From positions 496,001 through 560,000 of the forward strand of contig NZ_JAUASX010000001.1 of the NCBI RefSeq assembly GCF_030345715.1: a stretch of DNA of 64,000 bases, read 5' to 3'. Below are positions 20,010-26,516 of this stretch, one piece after another (position 1 is the first letter of the stretch; each line of letters starts with the position of its first letter). A program made the position numbers and the translations under genes. Below the pieces are notes generated by a model that worked only from the letters and a program-made list of their open reading frames with translations, made no database searches and was not told the origin of the DNA. The DNA is from Solimonas sp. SE-A11. Lineage in GTDB: Bacteria; Pseudomonadota; Gammaproteobacteria; Nevskiales; Nevskiaceae.

Positions 20010-22218
20010 AAACACCGATCGCGAGGTCCGCAGCGCCCGAGCGGTAGCCTTCCAAGCGGACTTCTTCTCGTCACCGAACCTGATTCGACCAGAAGCCTAC
20101 GGTGGCGCCCTGAACGACGCCCTGCGTTGGCAATTGAAGGGAAATGTGGACAGGCCGATGCTACTTCCGCTGCAGTTGGCCGCGGGAGAACCCGTCATAT
20201 GGTACGCATGTGCGCACGGTCCCGTGATGTTGCGGGCTCTGCAGCACGAGGTCACAGCTTTCCTGGGCCCAAGCTTCGTCAAAATGGCTCCGTCTGACCG
20301 GGCCCCGGACGCGGCGGACGTCCACATGATTCCACTGGCCGAGAAAGCCGAGTTGCAGACCATCCGCTTTGTCTCGACGGGCTCCGACGACAAGCCCGTG
20401 CTCGCACGGTGGCACACCTATTGGCAGCTCATCGGCCGCCGGCCAGCGACTGCCATTCATCTTCCGCAAACCCTGGGCCAGGCGCGTGCGGCATTTGACC
20501 GAGCGCTGGCGGCGCGCAGCCAATCCGCCTCCGTCGCAGCCCTTGCTGCTCTCCGGGAGCGATTTGGCCTTTCCGCCGAGAATCGCCTGTACCTGGAGAT
20601 TCGCCATGCCGCCGCGTTCGGGCGTTGGGAGGAGATTGCACGACACAGGCTGCTGCACTCGATTACGAATCTGCCATTACCAACGGAGACGTATGGCGAC
20701 GTGATGGAGGCGGTCTATGAATCTGAAGTCCGATCTTACGAGCAAGCGCCGCAGGTTGACGACCTTCTAATTCGCTTCCGCGAAAGGATGCTGGATGTCT
20801 TAAAGCCGTTGTTCCGTACACGCCGGACATCGACACGCGGTTCGGTACTTAAAGCGTTCGTATTGCACGAATTAGCTCAGGATAGACCCCAAGCGAAGGT
20901 GTGCAAGCGGTTGTTGAAAGACCTGCCCAATGGTGCATTTGGCGGCTTGGATGCAGTTGTACGAGATCGCATCTCCAGCTTGGACGTTGCGGATGCGGCT
21001 TGGTTGGCGCAACAGGCTCTGGAGCTTGAGCAGTTCGACCGTGCCTATGAATTGCTTTGGTCCCAGCCGGACGATGCCTCAGTGCTGCAGGGATTGATTA
21101 TCTGCGCTCGTGAGGCCGAAAACTCCGACAAGGCCTGCGCCGTCCTCGAACGCCTTGACGGCGCGCCGTCCGAAATCCGCACGGTTGTGGAGAGGGCGGC
21201 GCCCACTCGCCTCCAGCGCTTAAGGCTATTGGCTGCAAAACATGTGAGAGCGACGGCTTCGCTGGCCGACCGAATCCGCCGAGGCCAGGATGAGTCGGCC
21301 GAGGACTATATCGAGCGCTGGCGCGAATGGTCCCGTAGCAGCCTGGAAGAGGCGGACCTGTCCAATTCTGCCGACATGATTACTGTTGCCGGCTATCTTA
21401 CGCACTTGGTGGTGGAGGAGCCCGACCTTTTCGAGAGCGTATGTCCGCTTTGGCACGAACTGTTCGTTGATCGCTTTGATCCTGACAGACGTTTGATTCC
21501 AGTCTACGTCGCCCTGCTGGAGGGGTTACGCGTTCGTGGAAGCTTCGCGGAGGCTGATCTCGAGTTGGTCAAGCAAACGCTGACAGCATTAATTTTGGCA
21601 GGTCCCGACGCCAAAACGTATGCGCGGGCAGTGGATGAGGTGCACGAAATATTTAAGGAGGAACGTTCGCCCTACGTAATGGGATGGATACTAGACGTTT
21701 GTGATGGTCTGGCGATTGCGCCAGCGCGCGATCCGGACTCGCGCTTGCGATTGCTTACCTCAGTTGTCCAGGCGGGGATCGAATACCGGAAACGAATGAC
21801 GTCGATTCAGCACGGTCTCCTGAAGTTATTAGCCGGAGAGGCAAACTTATCGCTGCCGGAGGCTCCGAAAGAAGGATTGTCCACTGAGACTAGTTTGAGT
21901 GCAGATCCCCTCTCGGGCGGCATTTTGGCACTCTACAGCCTCGACGAGATGGCCACGCAACGTGCGGCCCTGTTGCTTCGCGAGCAACATCCGGAGCTTA
22001 GGATCGAAGTAAACGCTGACCATGTCTGTACTCCGCGTTTAAGGTCGTTGGCCCAGCGAGCGAGCGTGTTCGTTTTTGCTTGGAAGAGCAGCAAGCACGC
22101 TGCTTACGATTGCGTGAAGGCCTCAATTAAGTGCAAGGAAGCTTTAGTAATGGTTCCCGGTGCAGGGACGACAAGTCTCATCGTCGCTGCAACTCAACGA
22201 ATGCAACAAGTCGACTAA
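20002..22218 (+). CDS. dpdD: DpdD, large helical protein of the Dpd restriction module
   Basis: A 738-residue protein, last gene of the operon. Most of it is alpha-helical repeat-like sequence (about 140-600). The C-terminal 90 residues (AALLLREQHPELRIEVN...RASVFVFAWKSSKHAAYDCVK...VPGAGTTSLIVAA) look like a small Rossmann-type domain similar to DUF2325. That comparison is mine, by eye. ATG 20002 lies inside the end of dpdK (8-base overlap), so the longer frame starting at 19918 is unlikely. Size, position after dpdK and lack of other recognisable domains fit DpdD, which is linked to restriction. Base composition is less GC-rich than in the early genes of the operon. It converges on the DGQHR gene with 41 bases between the stops. 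Confidence 0.7.
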   Translation: MAENTDREVRSARAVAFQADFFSSPNLIRPEAYGGALNDALRWQLKGNVDRPMLLPLQLAAGEPVIWYACAHGPVMLRALQHEVTAFLGPSFVKMAPSDRAPDAADVHMIPLAEKAELQTIRFVSTGSDDKPVLARWHTYWQLIGRRPATAIHLPQTLGQARAAFDRALAARSQSASVAALAALRERFGLSAENRLYLEIRHAAAFGRWEEIARHRLLHSITNLPLPTETYGDVMEAVYESEVRSYEQAPQVDDLLIRFRERMLDVLKPLFRTRRTSTRGSVLKAFVLHELAQDRPQAKVCKRLLKDLPNGAFGGLDAVVRDRISSLDVADAAWLAQQALELEQFDRAYELLWSQPDDASVLQGLIICAREAENSDKACAVLERLDGAPSEIRTVVERAAPTRLQRLRLLAAKHVRATASLADRIRRGQDESAEDYIERWREWSRSSLEEADLSNSADMITVAGYLTHLVVEEPDLFESVCPLWHELFVDRFDPDRRLIPVYVALLEGLRVRGSFAEADLELVKQTLTALILAGPDAKTYARAVDEVHEIFKEERSPYVMGWILDVCDGLAIAPARDPDSRLRLLTSVVQAGIEYRKRMTSIQHGLLKLLAGEANLSLPEAPKEGLSTETSLSADPLSGGILALYSLDEMATQRAALLLREQHPELRIEVNADHVCTPRLRSLAQRASVFVFAWKSSKHAAYDCVKASIKCKEALVMVPGAGTTSLIVAATQRMQQVD

Positions 22219-22259
22219 ATAGTAACTGGCGAGAACCCTGCTATTTCGGTCGCGCTATC

Positions 22260-23519
22260 TCAGTGTTTCTTGGCCGCCGCCTTAACCGCCTTAGCCTTTT
22301 TTACCTTCTTGGCTGCTTTAGGCTTCGGGGCGGCCGCCTCGTACTTCTGTCCCTTAAGTAAGGTAGGGTCGATAAGCGGGACATTGTCGTACCACGACTT
22401 TCCGTTTCTACTGTTCGAGACAATTACCTTTAATGCGTCGACCAGTTGCTGACGCCCGACCGCAGTGTCAAGTTCCTTTAATTTCCAGTCTGCAGTCCAA
22501 AATGCCTCCGGAATTCGATCTGTTGTGCGCTTAACTACGGCCTCAATTTCACCCTGATCGGTAAAGTCGGTTGGCGCACTGTCCTCAGATAGAAGCTTTG
22601 CATGCATGGTCTCGAGCACAAAAATAGTCAAAGCGAAGATGGAGACCTTTATAAGCAACCTGCTGTCGCCGGGATTCTTGAATTCACTCCAAAGAGAGCT
22701 GTACTCGTTACGAATCTTGGCCCAAATTGCCAGGAAAACTTCCAGTTCCAAGTCTTCAATTGCAAGAAGACTGGAGCGATCTCGCGTCTCCGCCATCGCG
22801 CCTTCGATTGCATTGGGAGCTATGAATCCGTTGGCGTTCGTAGGAATCTTTAGGAGTCCCTTGAAGGGCTCTACGCCATTTATAGCTTGAAGATCGTCAT
22901 ATTTCTGATCATTCATCGCAAGGGCGAGGCCTGCGCTTTCGATGAGTCGCTTGTTAAGTTTTTGCTTGTCGTAGCTAAGGTTCAGTGCCTTGATGTGGTC
23001 CTTCTTCACGCGTGATGCAGTGTTATTGATGACGACAAACTGAAAAGCACGCTCAGCGTCGGACTTATTTTTTTCTCCAAGGAATGCGACAACATTCAGA
23101 TGGATGTCGCCAGAGTATTGCGCGGCCCCGAATGCTCGGTGTTGTCCATCAATGATCAGTCCTGGCTTCTCTTGTCCATTCTGCGAGATAGTAAGAGTCC
23201 CTTGTTCTCCAACTCCACTGGGGTCTTTTGCCCCGGTGAACTTTACGGCCGCTTCGTCTAGGGCGATCACAATGGACGTTGGGATCGTGTTTTTGGGATC
23301 CTTAAAGTATTTTCCGACCTTGCGTACCTTTAGTAGCTGTAACGGACGTTGAGCGCCCGTATGATTGTCGGGGGACAATCTATCGACATCCGCCCAATTG
23401 GTGATGTCGTCAGCTGACGCGTGGAATATGAGAAACGCTGGTGCACCTGCATTGTTATCTCGCTGCGAATAGCGAAGTGCGCTGTACTTGTATTGCGCAA
23501 CGGCAGATTTTTTGCTCAC
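22260..23519 (-). CDS. second DGQHR-domain protein with Lys/Ala-rich tail
   Basis: A 419-residue DndB-like protein with an exact DGQHR signature (LIIDGQHRAFGAAQYSG, about residues 121-137) followed by FQFVVINNTASRVKKDH. It is a distant paralogue of the DpdB-like protein at the left edge; the N-termini also align loosely (YKYSALRYSQ versus [10 protein letters not shown]). The last 30 residues are rich in Lys and Ala, with a stretch such as KKVKKAKAVKAAAKK, like a histone H1-type tail that could bind DNA non-specifically. The gene is translationally coupled to an HNH nuclease gene upstream (ATGA overlap at 23516-23519). The pair lies on the strand opposite to the dpd operon, so it may be an independent two-gene defence or modification-sensing unit. 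Confidence 0.85.
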   Translation of the reverse strand: MSKKSAVAQYKYSALRYSQRDNNAGAPAFLIFHASADDITNWADVDRLSPDNHTGAQRPLQLLKVRKVGKYFKDPKNTIPTSIVIALDEAAVKFTGAKDPSGVGEQGTLTISQNGQEKPGLIIDGQHRAFGAAQYSGDIHLNVVAFLGEKNKSDAERAFQFVVINNTASRVKKDHIKALNLSYDKQKLNKRLIESAGLALAMNDQKYDDLQAINGVEPFKGLLKIPTNANGFIAPNAIEGAMAETRDRSSLLAIEDLELEVFLAIWAKIRNEYSSLWSEFKNPGDSRLLIKVSIFALTIFVLETMHAKLLSEDSAPTDFTDQGEIEAVVKRTTDRIPEAFWTADWKLKELDTAVGRQQLVDALKVIVSNSRNGKSWYDNVPLIDPTLLKGQKYEAAAPKPKAAKKVKKAKAVKAAAKKH

Positions 23520-24307
23520 AGTGGCACCTCAGTGTGGCGTAGCAGTTCAAAGTACAGATAGCGATGTTCATCATTGAGCTTCAGCGGCAAGGCGAGCGGG
23601 CTCGCCAACTGAGCTGCTTGCTTTAATGTCATTCGGGGGCCTTTTGTGAGCTTCCCGCTGGCTACGAGCATAAGTCGCGACATGGCGAGGGAAACCCGCA
23701 GGGTCCATCGAAGTTCTTTGCCAGTCTCTTTCTTGTGAGAAGAATGCGCTGCCTCGAATGTCCAGAGACATATATGTCCGCGCTCATTGTTGCAGTTTGC
23801 GCATGCAGACAGGAGATTCTCTTCCATTGTTTCTCCGCCAAGGGAAAGGGGCCAGAGATGGTCGGCTGAGAGCTTCAACGGCGCTCCCGTAGCCGGTGCT
23901 TCCCCGCAAAGGTAGCATTGCCTAGGCTCCTTCTGGGTCACGCTCTTCATGAGCCCGGCGGGGCGGCTTTTCTCATAGGCGATTGCCCCTGCGCGCTTTG
24001 CAACGGCGCAGAATTGTGCGTCGCCATACAGTTCGGCTGGGAGATCGAGTTCAGATCGAAGGGCCTGTCCCAACGCTTCCGGTTTCCGATGGCCCTCGTT
24101 CGCGGCAAACTCTTTGGCGCGACGGATGCATCGTTGAAATACTTCCATGCTCGCCGAGAGCCGAGCGTATTCCTTGAATCTTTCAGGGGAGACTAGGTAT
24201 TCAAAGGTGCCGTCACCCTTATTTTCGACAATATCAATGTTGTGGCCGACTTGTTCGTGGAGCATCAGGAACATCTGCTCTCCTGGAGTCGTCGGCTTCC
24301 AAAGCAT
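23516..24307 (-). CDS. HNH endonuclease
   Basis: A 263-residue protein with a clear HNH fold: CYLCGEAP (first cysteine pair), LSADHLWPLSLGGETMEENLLSACANCNNERG near residues 146-178. The DH pair, the N of ENLL and the CANCN cysteines are all present, so it should be an active metal-dependent nuclease. The N-terminal 120 residues and C-terminal 85 residues match nothing I recognise. Its stop overlaps the start of the DGQHR gene by four bases. DGQHR proteins are associated with DNA modification systems, so the pair could restrict DNA according to its modification state. The start at 24307 has no strong ribosome binding site; an internal ATG about 12 codons later is an alternative. Confidence 0.85.
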   Translation of the reverse strand: MLWKPTTPGEQMFLMLHEQVGHNIDIVENKGDGTFEYLVSPERFKEYARLSASMEVFQRCIRRAKEFAANEGHRKPEALGQALRSELDLPAELYGDAQFCAVAKRAGAIAYEKSRPAGLMKSVTQKEPRQCYLCGEAPATGAPLKLSADHLWPLSLGGETMEENLLSACANCNNERGHICLWTFEAAHSSHKKETGKELRWTLRVSLAMSRLMLVASGKLTKGPRMTLKQAAQLASPLALPLKLNDEHRYLYFELLRHTEVPL

Positions 24308-24674
24308 TTGGTCTTAAATTCTGTCTGAGTGAGATGGACGGTTTCGTGGCTTCGAATTGCAGCTGACCGAAAGGTTTTCCGGAGCGAGAGAGCGTCGCTT
24401 TAGGGTAGGTCTTGCTCACAGCAGTCATCTCGGGCCCGACCGTCCTTGCCGCCTTCCACGTTCTGCATGCTCGGTCGGTTAGACGGCAGTTCAGCCACCA
24501 CGCTAGGCGTCGTCGATCTAAAAGTGACTCCCCCGCGGTGAAGAGGGCTCGATTGCCGGAGTTTGTGGTCGGGAAATCCCAAGATAGCTTATTGTGGTCC
24601 GGCCATTTTGGATGGCAAATCCAACTTTAGCCTGCGTTCCATGGGAAATCTCACTATTCCTGTTTTTCATCTGA
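24308..24674. other. gene-free junction between the defence island and nrdB
   Basis: I see no intact gene in this 367-base stretch on either strand. It is the border between the defence genes and the chromosomal nrdB gene. Several short broken frames occur, and the sequence could include remains of a mobile element, but nothing is clear enough to name. No tRNA gene and no obvious attachment-site repeat could be read here. The promoter of the HNH/DGQHR pair must lie in its left part. Confidence 0.5.
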
Positions 24675-24702
24675 AAATGGCCCAGAAAAATCTGGGCCAT
24701 TT
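24675..24702 (-). terminator. rho-independent terminator of nrdB
   Basis: A perfect 12-base inverted repeat (arms 24675-24686 and 24691-24702) encloses the loop AAAA. On the minus strand the stem is followed by a run TTTTC. It lies 30 bases beyond the nrdB stop, as expected for its terminator. Confidence 0.88.
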
Positions 24703-24732
24703 GCTTTCCCTACGTCCGACAGCAGTTGATCC

Positions 24733-25974
24733 TCAATCCCAGCTCAACGCCCCACCCGTCTGATACTCCGTCACGCGCGTCTCGAAGAAGTTCTTTTCCT
24801 TCTTGAGATCCAGCACCTCGCTCATCCACGGGAACGGGTTCTCCGTGGCGGTGGGGTAGAGCGGCTTGAGGCCGATCTGGCTGCAGCGGCGGTTGGCGAT
24901 GAACTTCATGTACTCGTTGAACATGCTGGCGTTGAGGCCGAGCACGCCGCGGGGCATGGTGTCATGCGCGTAGCGGATTTCCAGCTCGGTCGCTTCGCGG
25001 ATCATCTCCAGGGCTTCTGCCTGGAACTCGGCGGTCCAAAGGTGCGGGTTCTCGACCTTGATCTGGTTGATCACGTCGATGCCGAAGTTCATGTGCATGG
25101 CTTCGTCGCGCATGATGTACTGGATCTGCTCGGAGACGCCCACCATCTTGTTGCGGCGGCCGAAGCTGAGCAGCTGCACGAAGCCCACGTAGAAGAAGAT
25201 GCCTTCAAACACCACGTAGAAGGCGATCATGTCGCGCAGGAAGCGCTGGTCGGTCTCCGGGGTGCCGGTGTGGAATTCCTGGTCGGCCAGGGACTGGGTG
25301 TACGGCAGGGCCCAGGCGGCCTTGTCGTGGATGCTGGGCACCTCACGGTACATGTTGAAGACCTCGGCCTCGTCCAGGCCCAGGCTCTCGATGCAGTACT
25401 GGTAGGCGTGGGTGTGGATCGCCTCTTCAAACGCCTGGCGCAGCAGGTACTGGCGGCACTCAGGATTCGTGAGGTGGCGGTACACGGCCAGCACAAGGTT
25501 GTTGGCCACCAGGGAGTCGGCGGTGCTGAAGAAGCCGAGCGAGCGCTTGATGATCATGCGCTCGTCTTCCGTCAGGCCGTTGGGATCCTGCCAGAGCGCG
25601 ATGTCGGCGCTCATGTTGATCTCTTGCGGCATCCAGTGGTTGTTGCAGGCGTCCAGGTACTTCTTCCAGGCCCATTCGTACTTGAAGGGGACGAGCTGGT
25701 TGAGGTCGGCGCGGCAGTTGATGATCTTCTTGTCGTCCACCTGGATGCGGCGGGCGCCCATCTGCAGGTCTTCAAGACCGGTGGCGCCGGCTTCGACATG
25801 AGCCTGGGTGGTGGTCAGCTTGAAGTCGCCGGCGGCCGGAATCGGCGGCACCGGGCTGGGGTGCGTGTCGGCCACGGTGCCCATGACGATGGCGGCGTGG
25901 GCGGCGGAGCGCGGCGCCTGCGGGGCGGCGGGCTTCGGGGTGGGGATGGTCGGTTCGTCGTCCCAGGTCAGCAT
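24733..25974 (-). CDS. nrdB: class Ia ribonucleotide reductase beta subunit NrdB
   Basis: The R2 subunit carries the diiron-tyrosyl radical used by NrdA to reduce ribonucleoside diphosphates. The metal and radical block reads EEAIHTHAY (residues equivalent to E. coli E115, H118 and Y122). The second block is EGIFFYVGF followed by [13 protein letters not shown] (E238/H241 equivalents). Length is 413 residues including a Pro-rich N-terminal extension of about 60. I start at ATG 25974, preceded by AAGGAG at 25985-25990; the frame continues upstream to 26157, but that part has no RNR similarity. No nrdA is beside it: the next gene upstream is an unrelated large protein, and downstream is the defence island. 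Two NrdR-box-like sites lie about 190-240 bases upstream. Confidence 0.95.
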   Translation of the reverse strand: MLTWDDEPTIPTPKPAAPQAPRSAAHAAIVMGTVADTHPSPVPPIPAAGDFKLTTTQAHVEAGATGLEDLQMGARRIQVDDKKIINCRADLNQLVPFKYEWAWKKYLDACNNHWMPQEINMSADIALWQDPNGLTEDERMIIKRSLGFFSTADSLVANNLVLAVYRHLTNPECRQYLLRQAFEEAIHTHAYQYCIESLGLDEAEVFNMYREVPSIHDKAAWALPYTQSLADQEFHTGTPETDQRFLRDMIAFYVVFEGIFFYVGFVQLLSFGRRNKMVGVSEQIQYIMRDEAMHMNFGIDVINQIKVENPHLWTAEFQAEALEMIREATELEIRYAHDTMPRGVLGLNASMFNEYMKFIANRRCSQIGLKPLYPTATENPFPWMSEVLDLKKEKNFFETRVTEYQTGGALSWD

Positions 25975-26164
25975 GATGGATTCGCTCCTTGAGTCTCCGG
26001 GTGCCTGGCCCGGGTGCGTGTTTATTCGTCGCGCGTGGCTGCGTTCTTTGGGCCGCTGGTGGCCTCTCCCCCGGGGGCTGCCGACGGCATGGCGGTGGCC
26101 ACGCGGTTTTGACAGCGCCCGGAGGGGAAGATTGCTCCCGCTGGGGGGCGACGTCAAGTGAAAA

Positions 26165-26212
26165 ATACTACAGCTTGTGGCTGTTTTGTGGGCGCGTGCC
26201 CATATCTAGTGG
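26165..26212 (-). promoter_or_regulatory. paired NrdR boxes upstream of nrdB
   Basis: Two sites resemble the NrdR box core CTATATATAGTGT. CCATATCTAGTGG (26200-26212) matches at 10 of 13 positions and CTACAGCTTGTGG (26168-26180) at 8 of 13. Their starts are exactly 32 bases apart, about three helical turns, which is the spacing known for tandem NrdR boxes before ribonucleotide reductase genes. They lie about 190-240 bases before the nrdB start, implying a leader of considerable length. Confidence 0.62.
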
Positions 26213-26418
26213 AGCCTGGGACGCTTATGCGCCGGTTATGAGCGGTTTGCTGACGGCTTATGCACAGCTTTTGGGCGGGGTTGTGCAATGTTGAGGCGGA
26301 TTGGGCGGGTGGGGCGGGCAGGCTGCCCGGATGCGGTGCCGGATGGGGCGGGCGGGCCGTTGGTCGGGCTTTATAATGTTTAAGCTTTTGTCACAGGGCC
26401 GGCGGGCCTGGGGCGGAG

Positions 26419-26451
26419 CCCTTCATGCTTCGGCAGGCTCGGCACGAACGG
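26419..26451. repeat. degenerate copy of a dispersed intergenic repeat
   Basis: The stretch CTTCGGCAGGCTCGGCACGA (within 26428-26447) is a diverged form of the widespread proteobacterial intergenic element TTCGACAGGCTCAGGGCGAA. A closer copy lies at 29051-29080. The rest of 25975-26516 between nrdB and the next gene contains the NrdR boxes and G-rich sequence but no gene I can support. Confidence 0.5.
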
Positions 26452-26516
26452 CTGGCGGGGCGGGGTGGCCTGCCCGGGTTGCCCGGGTGGGGTGGGCGGT
26501 TTGTCGGGGCGCGGGG

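Noticed and set aside
24308-24674. Possible insertion-sequence end or attachment site at the island border
   Set aside because: No transposase fragment, target duplication or tRNA could be read; the resemblance was too vague to claim.
26360-26377. TATAAT with TTGGTC as a promoter
   Set aside because: The spacing between the two elements is only 6 bases, and no supported gene lies downstream on that strand.
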